NCBI GenBank assembly: GCA_963746185.1
Contig: CAVVAE010000004.1
Location: 1,612,001-1,676,000, forward strand
Direction of reading: 5' to 3'
Source: CAVVAE01 sp963746185
Lineage (GTDB): Bacteria; Actinomycetota; Actinomycetes; Propionibacteriales; Nocardioidaceae
DNA: 64,000 nt
Every line of letters starts with the position of its first letter. Position 1 is the stretch's first letter. A program made the translations under genes and the position numbers. The notes below the pieces were generated by a model. It was not told the DNA's origin and searched no databases. It saw only the letters and a list, made by a program, of their open reading frames with translations. Shown one piece after another: positions 51,500 through 60,075 of this stretch.

Positions 51500-52257
51500 T
51501 CACCGCCCTTGGTTGGCGACCGCCTCGATAGCCGCGGCAGCCGCATCGGGGTCGAGGTACTCCCCGCCCTTGACCGTGGGCTGCATGCCTGAGTCGAGCT
51601 CGTAGAGCAACGGGATACCGGTCGGGACGTTGAGCCCGACGACGTCTTCGTCAGACATGCCGTCGAGATGCTTCACCAGGGCACGCAACGAGTTGCCATG
51701 CGCCGCGACCATCACCGTCGCACCTGTGCGCAGGTCGGGGACGATGGCGTCGTACCAATAGGGCAGCGCCCGCTCGCACGACGTCGGCCAGGCACTCGGT
51801 GCGGGGAATCAGCTCGTCAGGGAGCGCGTCGTAGCGCGGGTCACCGACCTGGTTGTACTCGTCGTCATCGGCGATCGGCGGGGGTGGTGTGTCGTAGGAG
51901 CGGCGCCAGAGCATGAACTGCTCTTCGCCGTACTCCTCCAGGGTCGCCTTCTTGTCCTTACCTTGCAGAGCGCCGTAGTGCCGCTCGTTGAGCCGCCACG
52001 ACCGGCGGACGGGAATCCAGTGGCGGTCGGCCTGGTTGAGGCACAGGTCTGCGGTCTGGATTGCCCGGCGCAAGACCGAGGTGTGCAGCAGCGTCGGGAA
52101 GGATGCCTCGCTCGGTAAGCAAGGACCCACCGCGAATGGCCTCGTCGCGGCCCTTGCTCGTGAGACCCACGTCGACCCATCCGGTGAACAGGTTCTTGGC
52201 GTTCCACTCACTCTCGCCGTGCCGTACGAGCACGAGCCGATAAGGCGCTTCCGTCAT
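51500..52257 (-). pseudogene. gpmA: 2,3-bisphosphoglycerate-dependent phosphoglycerate mutase, frameshifted
   Basis: The glycolytic mutase, split into three frames. The N-terminal piece has LVLVRHGESEWNAKNLFTGW (the catalytic His in RHG), the middle LLHTSVLRRAIQTADLCLNQ and WRLNERHYGALQGKDKK, and the end MVAAHGNSLRALVKHLDGMS (second active His). Removing one base near 52093 and one near 51776 gives a normal ~250-residue enzyme. Both changes are one-base insertions. The gene is probably functional in the organism. Confidence 0.88.
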
Positions 52258-52301
52258 GGCGGCACCCTATCGCCGCGCCCGGAGGGCGCAGCGTCGCTCC
52301 G

Positions 52302-52955
52302 TCACATGACGGCGGCGGGGTGCTGACCGGTGACCAGGAAGACGATCCGCCGAGCCATCGAGACCGCGTGGTCGCCGAAACGCTCGTAGTAGCGACCGAG
52401 CAGCGCCATGTCGACCGCCGGCTCGACGCCTTCAGACCAGTTGTCGCTGAGCAGCGTGCGGAACATCGAGCGACGCAGCTGGTCCATCTCGTCGTCAGCC
52501 TGCTCGAGCGCGCGGGCGCCGTCGACGTCACGTGACGCGATGATCTCCGCAGCCGCGGAGATCATCTCGTCGGCTGCCTTGGCCATATCGGCGATCACCG
52601 GCACCAAGATCTCGGGAACCGCCTTGGTCGGGTAGCGCAGGCGCGCCACCTTGGCGATGTGCACAGACAGGTCACCCATCCGCTCGAGGTCGGCGACCAT
52701 CCGCAACGACGCAACGAGCATCCGCAGGTCGCCGGCGACCGGTGCCTGACGGGCCAACATCTCGAAGCTGTCGTTCTCGATGCGTTCGCGGGCCTCGTCG
52801 ATGGCGAGGTCGCCACTGATGACGAGCTCAGCCGCAGACAGGTCGGCATTGAGGAGCGCCTCGGTTGCTCGCGACAGCGCGGCACGCACTCCGCCGGTCA
52901 TGTCGACCAGCTCGTGAAGGATGCTGTCGAGCTGCTGCTGATACTGGTCTCGCAT
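52302..52955 (-). CDS. phoU: Phosphate signalling protein PhoU
   Basis: A 217-residue all-helical protein with two PhoU repeats: ERIENDSFEMLARQAPVAGDLRMLVASLRMVADLERMGDLSVHIA (abbreviated; E-R-M-G-D metal site) and YYERFGDHAVSMARRIVF (ERxGDH). It links the Pst transporter to the two-component system and represses signalling when phosphate is plentiful. It is divergent from senX3. ATG 52955 has TACGGT 6 bp upstream and no ribosome site. Confidence 0.95.
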   Translation of the reverse strand: MRDQYQQQLDSILHELVDMTGGVRAALSRATEALLNADLSAAELVISGDLAIDEARERIENDSFEMLARQAPVAGDLRMLVASLRMVADLERMGDLSVHIAKVARLRYPTKAVPEILVPVIADMAKAADEMISAAAEIIASRDVDGARALEQADDEMDQLRRSMFRTLLSDNWSEGVEPAVDMALLGRYYERFGDHAVSMARRIVFLVTGQHPAAVM

Positions 52956-52961
52956 GTCTAG

Positions 52962-52967
52962 ACCGTA
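52962..52967 (-). promoter_or_regulatory. -10 element of phoU
   Basis: TACGGT on the minus strand, 6 bp before the phoU ATG. It lies in the 134-bp space shared with senX3. Confidence 0.4.
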
Positions 52968-53076
52968 GAGGTGTTGAGTAACGCACCGGCGAAGGCGAGT
53001 GAACGCAGCATGAACGTTGGCGAAAACTGCGGTCAACCGAGTGCGCTCGATGGCTCCTTGCCAGGGGTTCCTTGCG

Positions 53077-53082
53077 TACCAT
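53077..53082 (+). promoter_or_regulatory. -10 element of senX3
   Basis: TACCAT, 7 bp before ATG 53090. There is no ribosome site, so it is probably leaderless. Confidence 0.45.
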
Positions 53083-53089
53083 CGAGCAC

Positions 53090-54376
53090 ATGGACTCGTC
53101 GACAGCCGCCTTGATAGGCGGCGGGATCGGGGCGCTGCTCGGCGCCTTCACAGTCCTTTCGTTTCGCCTCAGTGAACGCGACCAGGGGCGAGTGCCTGTT
53201 GCGGTGACCGAACCACTGGTGCCTCCTGGCGTGGCAGCGGTGCTTTCAGTACTCCGTTCATCCGCCTTGGTCGTCGGGCCCGATGACGCGGTCCTCAAGG
53301 CCAGTGCACCCGCTCATGCGATGGGGCTGGTTCGGGGGTCGCACGTCGACCTCGAGGAGCTTCTCGCATTGGTCCGCGCCGTACGCCGTGATGGGCAGAT
53401 CCGCGAAGGCGACCTGACCCTGCGTCGGAGCCGGACCCGGTCTCTGCACCTGGCAGCGCGAGTCGCGCCGCTGGGCAGCAAGCTCATCCTCGTCCTCGTC
53501 GAGGACCGCACGAGAGAGCGCCGGGTCGAAGCCATCCGGCGCGATTTCGTGGCCAACGTCAGCCACGAGCTCAAGACGCCGGTCGGGGCGATCAACCTGC
53601 TCGCCGAGGCCGTCGGTGAGGCTGCCGACGACCCCGAGGCCGTGCACCGCTTCTCCCAGCGCATGCGCACCGAGAGCGAGCGGCTGACTCGGTTGGTGCA
53701 GCAGATCATCGAGCTGTCGCGACTGCAGGGCGACGACCCTCTCGACGAGGTCGATCCGGTGCCGCTCGACTGGATCGCCGAACGGGCGATCGACCGTGTC
53801 CGCGTTGATGCCGCGGACAAGGGAGTCGACCTCAACTTCGTGGGCGAGCACGGGTTCTTGGTGCTGGGCAACGGCGAGCAGCTGATCGTCGCGCTCGGCA
53901 ACCTGGTCGAGAATGCGGTCGTCTACAGCCCAGCCGGCGCGAGAGTGACGGTGTCGGCGCGCGCCAACGAGGCCATGGTCGACGTCGTCGTCACCGACCA
54001 AGGCGTCGGGATCCCCGCCGCCGAGATCGATCGGATCTTCGAACGGTTCTACCGCGTAGACCCCGCCCGAGCGCGCTCGACCGGTGGCACCGGACTTGGA
54101 CTGTCGATCGTCAAACACGTGGCCGCCACCCATGGCGGCGAGGTGCGTGTGTGGAGCGTCGAGGGCGAGGGCTCCAGCTTCACTCTGAGTCTTCCCGCCC
54201 GGATCGATCCCGCGACCGGCGAGCTGGTCCGGGGTCGTACGTCGCGACGAGCACCCGAGGTCGACGGCCCGACCGTCGTACCCGACGAGACGGAGCACCA
54301 CCCTGACGCATCCGCTCAGCAGAGCGCCGTCCCGACCCCTAGCCAGACCCCCGACCGTGAAGAGGAGGCCTCGTGA
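53090..54376 (+). CDS. senX3: Phosphate-sensing histidine kinase SenX3/PhoR
   Basis: A 428-residue membrane kinase: one N-terminal helix (AALIGGGIGALLGAFTVLSF), a PAS-like region (residues ~60-150), the phosphoacceptor FVANVSHELKTPVGAINLL, then N-box LGNLVENAVVYSPAG, G-boxes DQGVGIPAAEIDRIFERFYR and TGGTGLGLSIVKHV. The tail is acidic and disordered. It phosphorylates RegX3, whose GTG overlaps its stop. The single membrane span with no large external domain is typical of SenX3. Confidence 0.93.
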   Translation: MDSSTAALIGGGIGALLGAFTVLSFRLSERDQGRVPVAVTEPLVPPGVAAVLSVLRSSALVVGPDDAVLKASAPAHAMGLVRGSHVDLEELLALVRAVRRDGQIREGDLTLRRSRTRSLHLAARVAPLGSKLILVLVEDRTRERRVEAIRRDFVANVSHELKTPVGAINLLAEAVGEAADDPEAVHRFSQRMRTESERLTRLVQQIIELSRLQGDDPLDEVDPVPLDWIAERAIDRVRVDAADKGVDLNFVGEHGFLVLGNGEQLIVALGNLVENAVVYSPAGARVTVSARANEAMVDVVVTDQGVGIPAAEIDRIFERFYRVDPARARSTGGTGLGLSIVKHVAATHGGEVRVWSVEGEGSSFTLSLPARIDPATGELVRGRTSRRAPEVDGPTVVPDETEHHPDASAQQSAVPTPSQTPDREEEAS

Positions 54377-55062
54377 CGCGCGTGCTCGTCGTGGAGGACG
54401 AAGAGAGCTACAGCGATGCGTTGGCCTACATGCTGCGCAAGGAAGGCTTCGACGTGGCGTTGGCCGGTACGGGACCGGACGCCCTCGAGGAGTTCGAGCG
54501 CAATGGTGCCGACATCGTCCTGCTCGACCTGATGCTGCCGGGACTTCCTGGCACCGAGGTGTGCAGGAGACTGCGACAGGTCTCGTCAGTCCCCGTGATC
54601 ATGGTGAGCGCCAAGGACGCCGAGGTCGATAAGGTCGTCGGGCTCGAGCTGGGTGCCGACGACTACGTCACCAAGCCGTACAGCCCGCGTGAGCTCGTGG
54701 CGCGCATCCGCGCCGTGCTACGTCGCGGGATCGAACCTGACCTGGTGCCGGCGACTCTCGAGGCCGGCGGCGTCCGGATGGACGTCGAGCGCCACGTCGT
54801 GACTGTCAGCGGCGGCGAGGTCCGACTGCCCCTGAAGGAGTTCGAGCTGCTCGAGATGTTCCTGCGGAACGCTGGCCGCGTGCTGACCCGGGGGCAGCTG
54901 ATCGACCGAGTCTGGGGCGCCGACTACGTCGGAGACACGAAGACGCTGGACGTGCATGTCAAACGGTTGCGGGCGAAGATCGAACCCGATCCGGCCCACC
55001 CCCGCTACCTCGTCACCGTGCGCGGGCTTGGCTACAAGTACGACGCTCCGGTGGCGAGCTGA
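54373..55062 (+). CDS. regX3: Response regulator RegX3/PhoP
   Basis: A 229-residue OmpR-type regulator: receiver with VLVVEDEESY, DIVLLDLMLPGLPG (the phosphorylated Asp), VIMVSAKDAE and DDYVTKPYSPREL. A winged helix follows with LPLKEFELLEMFLRNAGRVL and TLDVHVKRLRAKIE. The GTG start overlaps the senX3 stop by 4 bases. It controls phosphate-starvation genes in related actinobacteria and probably does so for the Pit and Ppk genes here, though I did not identify its binding sites. Confidence 0.95.
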   Translation: MTRVLVVEDEESYSDALAYMLRKEGFDVALAGTGPDALEEFERNGADIVLLDLMLPGLPGTEVCRRLRQVSSVPVIMVSAKDAEVDKVVGLELGADDYVTKPYSPRELVARIRAVLRRGIEPDLVPATLEAGGVRMDVERHVVTVSGGEVRLPLKEFELLEMFLRNAGRVLTRGQLIDRVWGADYVGDTKTLDVHVKRLRAKIEPDPAHPRYLVTVRGLGYKYDAPVAS

Positions 55063-55077
55063 CGGGAGCCCGAGCGG

Positions 55078-55650
55078 TCAGTCGCCGCTGGGAGTCGTCT
55101 CCGTAGGGCCTGTCGTCTTCTCGATCGGCCCGACAGTCACTCCGGAGTAGATCTCGGTCTGCCTGAGTACGGGCACGCCGATAGTCACGGGTGCTGCGTT
55201 TTGGAACGTGAACGTCAAGTTGAGCACGGTGCCGGGCTGGACGGCGTCTCCGCTGATCTGGAGCACGTCGTCCTCGGGGAGGTTGGCCGCCTTCTGGGAG
55301 GGCAGCTCGATGCCATCGGAGGTCAGCGGTGTCGTATCGAGGCCGCCACCGTCGAGGTGCTCGGCTTCGAAGCCGACGAGCTCGTCGTCCTCGCTGGCCT
55401 GGTTGATGAGGGCGGCAACCACGGTTCCGTTGCCTTCGCCATCACCGACGACGAGTGCGTTGATCACGTAGACCTGACCACTCCGGTCGCTTCTCCCAGC
55501 TGCGGGGTGGTAGGGCTGATTGGTCTCAGCGCCGAAATTCGCCGAACAGCCAGTGGCCACAGGCAGCACGACCAGGGCCGCCACCAGCGCCAGGCGACGA
55601 GCCCAGCGAACACGCAACGTGCTGGTCACAGTTGATGTCGGGGTCCCCAC
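55078..55650 (-). CDS. Lipoprotein of unknown function
   Basis: A ~190-residue protein with a lipoprotein signal (RRLALVAALVVLPVATGC; lipobox VATGC, lipidation on Cys), then an Asn/Gly-containing linker and a beta-sandwich-like domain (VYVINALVVGDGEGNGTVVAALIN, LNLTFTFQNAAPVTIGVPVL, both abbreviated). The Thr/Gly-rich tail is disordered. The beta-domain is like those in copper-chaperone-type lipoproteins, but no metal motif is clear. AGGAGG lies before the GTG 55650. It converges on regX3. Confidence 0.75.
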   Translation of the reverse strand: MGTPTSTVTSTLRVRWARRLALVAALVVLPVATGCSANFGAETNQPYHPAAGRSDRSGQVYVINALVVGDGEGNGTVVAALINQASEDDELVGFEAEHLDGGGLDTTPLTSDGIELPSQKAANLPEDDVLQISGDAVQPGTVLNLTFTFQNAAPVTIGVPVLRQTEIYSGVTVGPIEKTTGPTETTPSGD

Positions 55651-55814
55651 GATGGGTTGTCCTCCTTTGAGCACGAACAGCCGATTCCAGTGTTCCGACG
55701 CGAGCAGGATCAGCGTAGCGAAAGCAATAAGCTCCGCCAGTGGCGGACCTGAGAGAGGCATGAGATCGGTCGTTTGTCAAGCCCGAAACGACGCTCTGAC
55801 CTGGGCAAACGTGA

Positions 55815-55843
55815 TTCCGGCAAGCACCGAAGCGTGGTATCCT
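55815..55843 (+). promoter_or_regulatory. carD promoter
   Basis: TTCCGG (55815-55820) and TATCCT (55838-55843), 17 bp apart, with a GAAAGGGG ribosome site downstream at 55853. Confidence 0.5.
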
Positions 55844-55870
55844 AGAAGCCTGGAAAGGGGTAACTGACAG

Positions 55871-56356
55871 ATGACTTTTACGGTCGGCGAGACGGTGGTA
55901 TATCCCAATCATGGGGCCGCTGTCATCGAAGATATTGAGACCCGTCAAATCAAAGGTGAGGACAAGCTCTATCTAGTCCTCCGAATTGTTGCCCAAAACG
56001 ACTTGGTCGTCCGAGTCCCTGCTTGCAACCTCGACCTCGTGGGTGTCCGCGACGTTGTTGACGCGGCCGGCCTCGAGCGCGTCTTCGACGTTTTGCGCGC
56101 TGAGCACACTGAAGAGCCGACCAACTGGTCGCGTCGTTACAAGGCAAACCTGGAGAAGTTGCACTCCGGCGACGTCTTGAAGGTTGCGGAAGTTGTTCGC
56201 GACCTGTGGCGACGTGAACGCGAGCGTGGCCTGTCAGCCGGAGAGAAGCGGATGCTGGCCAAAGCCCGGCAAATCCTCGTTTCTGAGCTGGCCCTGGCTG
56301 AGCACACCAACGAAGACAAAGCCGAGACGATCCTCGACGAGGTACTCGCCTCCTAG
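55871..56356 (+). CDS. carD: RNA polymerase-binding transcription factor CarD
   Basis: A 161-residue global regulator that stabilises open complexes at rRNA and other promoters. The RNAP-interacting Tudor-like domain begins FTVGETVVYPNHGAAVIEDI, and the C-terminal helical DNA-contact domain has PTNWSRRYKANLEKLHSGD, a Trp-containing segment, and RERGLSAGEKRMLAKARQIL. Base composition is more AT-rich than in the surroundings at the start (codons such as TTT, TAT, ATT). It is followed by a strong terminator and then ispD, the typical actinobacterial order. Confidence 0.96.
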   Translation: MTFTVGETVVYPNHGAAVIEDIETRQIKGEDKLYLVLRIVAQNDLVVRVPACNLDLVGVRDVVDAAGLERVFDVLRAEHTEEPTNWSRRYKANLEKLHSGDVLKVAEVVRDLWRRERERGLSAGEKRMLAKARQILVSELALAEHTNEDKAETILDEVLAS

Positions 56357-56364
56357 CATTGAAG

Positions 56365-56393
56365 GCCCCGCCGCAAGGCGGGGCTCTTCTTTT
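56365..56393 (+). terminator. Rho-independent terminator after carD
   Basis: GCCCCGCC, loop GCAA, GGCGGGGC, then TCTTCTTTT, starting 9 bp after the carD stop. It has a perfect 8-bp GC stem with a U-rich tail. Confidence 0.92.
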
Positions 56394-56483
56394 ATGCCAC
56401 AGTTTTGTGTCTGAGCCTTGCCTCAGAGCCCCTTCCGCGGAGTCTTTGCCGGGCCACCGTGAGCCTGCTGCCATGCTGACGTC

Positions 56484-57182
56484 GTGAGCCCTCACGTTGC
56501 TGCCATCATCCCCGCCGCGGGCTCCGGGCAGCGGCTCGCCGCCGACGATGAGGCCAGCAGTGCACAGTTGCCGATCAAGGCGCTGCGCGAGCTTGCCGGC
56601 GAGACCCTGCTTCGCCACGCCATCCGGTGCCTTGAGCACGTCGTCGACGAGATCGTGGTGGCGGCCCCCGCTGCCTTGGTCGGCCGGATCACCGCTGATC
56701 TAGAACCCCTCGCCACCCCCGTGCGCGTCGTCGAGGGCGGAAGCTCCCGACAGCAATCGGTGGGGCTGGCCCTTGATCAGGTGAGCGCTATGGCCGATTT
56801 CGTCCTCGTCCACGATGCCGCCCGCCCCCTCGTGCCCTCCGACGTGGCCGACCGCGTCGTCGCCGCTCTCACCGCCGGCGCCTTCGCCGTGGTGCCTGCG
56901 GTCGGGCTCAGTGACTCGCTGCGTCAGGTCGGAACCGATGGCGTGAGTGCGCCGTTGGACCGGCACGGCGTACTCGCGGTTCAGACTCCCCAGGGTTTCC
57001 GCGCCGAGACTCTGCGGGCTGCACACCAGCACGCGCCACACCAGGAGGCAACTGATGACGCCAGCCTGGTCGAGCTCCTCGGCGAGTCCGTCACCGTCGT
57101 CGAGGGCGACATCAGGGGGTTCAAGATCACCCGGGCGATCGACCTGGTCTTCGCCGAGAGCTTGGCCGAACCTCAGCGATAG
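56484..57182 (+). CDS. ispD: 2-C-methyl-D-erythritol 4-phosphate cytidylyltransferase
   Basis: A 232-residue enzyme of the MEP isoprenoid pathway that makes CDP-methylerythritol. It has the nucleotide-binding AAIIPAAGSGQRL near the N-terminus, GGSSRQQSVGLAL, VLVHDAARPLV and TPQGFRAETL. An insertion after AAGSGQRL (ADDEASSAQ) precedes the LPIKAL lysine. The GTG start has CATGCT 6 bp upstream. Its end overlaps the convergent ispF by 10 bp. Confidence 0.93.
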   Translation: MSPHVAAIIPAAGSGQRLAADDEASSAQLPIKALRELAGETLLRHAIRCLEHVVDEIVVAAPAALVGRITADLEPLATPVRVVEGGSSRQQSVGLALDQVSAMADFVLVHDAARPLVPSDVADRVVAALTAGAFAVVPAVGLSDSLRQVGTDGVSAPLDRHGVLAVQTPQGFRAETLRAAHQHAPHQEATDDASLVELLGESVTVVEGDIRGFKITRAIDLVFAESLAEPQR

Positions 57183-57667
57183 ACCAGTGCGGTGGCGATC
57201 GCCGCCAGGCCCTCGCCCCGGCCCGTCAACCCGAGTCCGTCGGACGTCGTACCGCTGACGCTCACGCCTGCTCCAGCGGCCTCGGTCAGCACCTGCTCTG
57301 CCTCTGCTCGACGCGAACCGATCCTGGGCAGCTCACCGATCAGCTGCACCGACACGTTCCCGATCCGCACACCCGCCAGGCCGAGCCGACGAGCGGTCTC
57401 GGTCAGGAGTGCGACCCCGCTGGCGCCGGACCACTCGGGCTCCGAGGTGCCGAACTGGGCTCCCAGGTCAGCGAGCCCAGCAGCGGAGAGCAACGCGTCG
57501 CAGGCGGCGTGCGCGACGACATCGCCGTCGGAGTGACCTTCGAGGCCGAGCGTCTCGTCGGGCCACAGCAAGCCGGCCACCCACAGCGGACGACCTGGCA
57601 CCAGCGCATGGACGTCCATCGCAATACCGACATGTGGGAGCAGAGCGTCAGGTCCGGGATCCGTCAC
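57173..57667 (-). CDS. ispF: 2-C-methyl-D-erythritol 2,4-cyclodiphosphate synthase
   Basis: A 164-residue MEP-pathway enzyme. Metal-binding and active-site motifs are intact: VGIAMDVHALVPG (DxH), LEGHSDGDVVAHAACDALL and TTSDGLGLTGRGEG. In mycobacteria it follows ispD on the same strand; here it is inverted and convergent, the 3' ends overlapping by 10 bp. The GTG start is at 57667. Expression must therefore be separate from carD-ispD. Confidence 0.93.
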   Translation of the reverse strand: MTDPGPDALLPHVGIAMDVHALVPGRPLWVAGLLWPDETLGLEGHSDGDVVAHAACDALLSAAGLADLGAQFGTSEPEWSGASGVALLTETARRLGLAGVRIGNVSVQLIGELPRIGSRRAEAEQVLTEAAGAGVSVSGTTSDGLGLTGRGEGLAAIATALVYR

Positions 57668-57754
57668 GGGTGCATCATCTCAGCAGCGGTGACGAGTGTG
57701 TGACAGCTGCGCCGTACTTGCCTAGATCTCAGGATCGTGGGGCACGATCGACGT

Positions 57755-59317
57755 ATGACGTCGGCTCGCCGGATTGGCGCTGTGCTGGGTGTGGTCTCAG
57801 CTGCGGCCGGCCTTGCCGTCTCCGAGCTCCTCAGCGGCTACTTGCACCAGCGCGTGTCTCCCGTCGTGGCCGTGGCCGAAAGCATCATCAGGCTCACGCC
57901 GGGCGTCGTGATCGAAAAAGTCATCTCGCTGGTTGGCCACAACGACAAACCCTTCCTGATCGCGGTCACTCTGCTCGGCTTGACGATCGTCAGCGCGATC
58001 GTCGGGATCATTGCCCTGCGCAGCGTTCTCCTCGCTCAAGGGATCTTCTTTGCCATGGGCATCGTCCTCATGATGGCGGTGCACAACCGGTTGACGGCGT
58101 CCAACGCGACGTACGTCCCGGCCGTGGTTGGCGTGGTCACCACGATCGCAGTGCTGGCGTTGTTGGCCCCCAAAGCGATTGCCGCTGCCAACGCTCGGCC
58201 TGACGATCCCGTGCCCTGGCAGCGACCCGACGCGGAGCCGTTGCCGCCGCCGCGGACCACGTCCCGGAGAAGATTCCTCGAACTTTCCGCGGCTGTGGCT
58301 GTCGCCGCTCTCGCCGTGGGGACCGTCGGACGCGTGCTCGCCCACAGCCGAGCGGCTGTCGAGGCAGCCCGGCGCAAACTCCGGCTGCCCATCCGCATGC
58401 CGACCGCACCTGCCGGAGTCAGCGTCGGTGTGGACGGGGTCGCGTCGTGGATCACGGACCAGGAGGACTTCTACCGGATCGACACGGCACTCTCGATCCC
58501 GCAGATCCTGCCCAAGGACTGGCAGCTGCGTGTTCACGGGATGGTCGACCGCGAGCTCACCCTCACCTATCAAGACCTCCTCGACCGCGGACTCGACCAG
58601 GCCTGGATCACGCTGTGCTGCGTCTCGAACGAGGTCGGCGGAAACCTGATTTCGAACGCCAGATGGGCTGGTGTGCCGATCGCCGACGTCCTTGCGGAGG
58701 CGGGGGTGCATCCCGACGCTGACGCAGTGTTGTCGACGTCCGACGATGACTGGACGGCGGGCACGCCGCTGAGCGCCCTGACCGACGGCCGGAACGCGCT
58801 GTTGGCCCTCGCCATGAATGGCGAGCCGCTCACGCCGGAGCACGGCTTCCCGGTGCGGATGGTGGTACCGGGACTGTTCGGGTATGTGTCGGCGACGAAG
58901 TGGGTGGTCGACCTCGAGGTGACCCGCTTCGACGACTTCACGGCGTTCTGGACCGACCGCGGGTGGTCGGCCAAAGGCCCCGTCAAGACCCAGTCCCGCA
59001 TCGACGTCCCGCGAAGCGGCGACAAGGTCTCCTCCGGTGACGTCTCGATCGGAGGTGTGGCCTGGGCCCAGCACACCGGGATCGCGAAGGTGGAGGTCAA
59101 GATCGGCGACGCGGACTGGGTCGACGCCACCTTGGGCTCAGATCCGACCATCGACAGCTGGGTGCAGTGGTCACACGTCTGGTCTGCCGAGCCGGGCGAC
59201 TACGACATCGCCGTACGCGCGACCGACAAGTCGGGGTACACGCAGACCAGCGACCTCGCCGACGTCATCCCTGACGGGGCAACGGGATGGCACACCATCA
59301 ACGTGAATGTCGACTGA
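57755..59317 (+). CDS. Membrane-attached molybdopterin oxidoreductase (sulfite-oxidase family)
   Basis: A 520-residue protein. Residues ~1-145 hold four hydrophobic segments. An internal twin-arginine-like motif, TTSRRRFLELSAAVAVAALAV, lies near residue 170. The Moco domain follows with HGMVDRELTLTYQDLL, the cysteine ligand in ITLCCVSNEVGG, AMNGEPLTPEHGFPVRMVVPG and YVSATKWVVDLEV, and then a dimerisation domain. The active site would be outside the membrane. Sulfite oxidation is a likely but unproven activity. ATG 57755 is the best start; GTG 57737 is in frame. Confidence 0.85.
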   Translation: MTSARRIGAVLGVVSAAAGLAVSELLSGYLHQRVSPVVAVAESIIRLTPGVVIEKVISLVGHNDKPFLIAVTLLGLTIVSAIVGIIALRSVLLAQGIFFAMGIVLMMAVHNRLTASNATYVPAVVGVVTTIAVLALLAPKAIAAANARPDDPVPWQRPDAEPLPPPRTTSRRRFLELSAAVAVAALAVGTVGRVLAHSRAAVEAARRKLRLPIRMPTAPAGVSVGVDGVASWITDQEDFYRIDTALSIPQILPKDWQLRVHGMVDRELTLTYQDLLDRGLDQAWITLCCVSNEVGGNLISNARWAGVPIADVLAEAGVHPDADAVLSTSDDDWTAGTPLSALTDGRNALLALAMNGEPLTPEHGFPVRMVVPGLFGYVSATKWVVDLEVTRFDDFTAFWTDRGWSAKGPVKTQSRIDVPRSGDKVSSGDVSIGGVAWAQHTGIAKVEVKIGDADWVDATLGSDPTIDSWVQWSHVWSAEPGDYDIAVRATDKSGYTQTSDLADVIPDGATGWHTINVNVD

Positions 59318-59334
59318 CGCTCGATTGACGGACG

Positions 59335-60075
59335 TCAGTCAGGCGGGTTGCTGGTCACGCAGAACGGCAAGCCGACCGGGTCCTGCATCACGATCCAGCC
59401 GGAGCCGGTGGCGACACGCTGCGCACCGAGCCTGAGGAGTCGCGCGACCTCCGCGTCGACGTCGTCGGTGCCCAGGTCGAGGTGGGCGCGAGTGTGCTCG
59501 CCGTCGTCGTCAGGACCAAGTTGTTGCAGCAGGATCTGGAGGGGCCCTCGCTCACCAGGTCTCAGCCTGCCGTCGAACTCAGGACGCCGCGTTTCGGAGA
59601 ACGTCCACCCTGTGGCGTCGCGCCAGAACTTCGTCTCGGTCTCGTGGATCCTGCTCGGCGCGTCGATGCAGATCTGGACAAGCCTGCTCCGATGGCCGGT
59701 GTCCCACGTCATCGCCGCGGGCTGCGACTTGCTGCGGTGGCTCGCGGACCCCAAGCACAAGCAAAACGGCAGGCCGCCTGGTGAGGCCATCACCTGCCAG
59801 TGCTTGGCCCGGTGAACCTTCTGTGCGCCAAGCGTGACCAACCGCTCCGCCTCAGCATCGACGTCCAGGACCTCGAGGTCGATGTGAATGCGTGCGGGTC
59901 CGTTGATCGTCTGCCGGTGCACATACTCATCACCCTCATCCGGCGCAAAGCTCCGGAACTCGGGGTGCCCGGTCCATGGTGAACCGAGCGGCCAGCCGAG
60001 TGCCTCGCTCCAGAACGTCCCGGCTCGCTCGGTCTCGTCTTCAGGTACGTCGATAAAGGCGTCAACCCAGCGCAT
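59335..60075 (-). CDS. Two-domain VOC (glyoxalase-like) protein
   Basis: A ~246-residue protein of two fused VOC domains. Domain 1 has DVPEDETERAGTFWSEALGWPLG and WQVMASPGGLPFCL; domain 2 has HETETKFWRDATGW and WIVMQDPVGLPFCV. The repeat of the 'LPFC' strand shows internal duplication. The function is unknown. The ATG overlaps the stop of the DUF1992 gene by one base (TGATG), so the two are coupled. Confidence 0.8.
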   Translation of the reverse strand: MRWVDAFIDVPEDETERAGTFWSEALGWPLGSPWTGHPEFRSFAPDEGDEYVHRQTINGPARIHIDLEVLDVDAEAERLVTLGAQKVHRAKHWQVMASPGGLPFCLCLGSASHRSKSQPAAMTWDTGHRSRLVQICIDAPSRIHETETKFWRDATGWTFSETRRPEFDGRLRPGERGPLQILLQQLGPDDDGEHTRAHLDLGTDDVDAEVARLLRLGAQRVATGSGWIVMQDPVGLPFCVTSNPPD

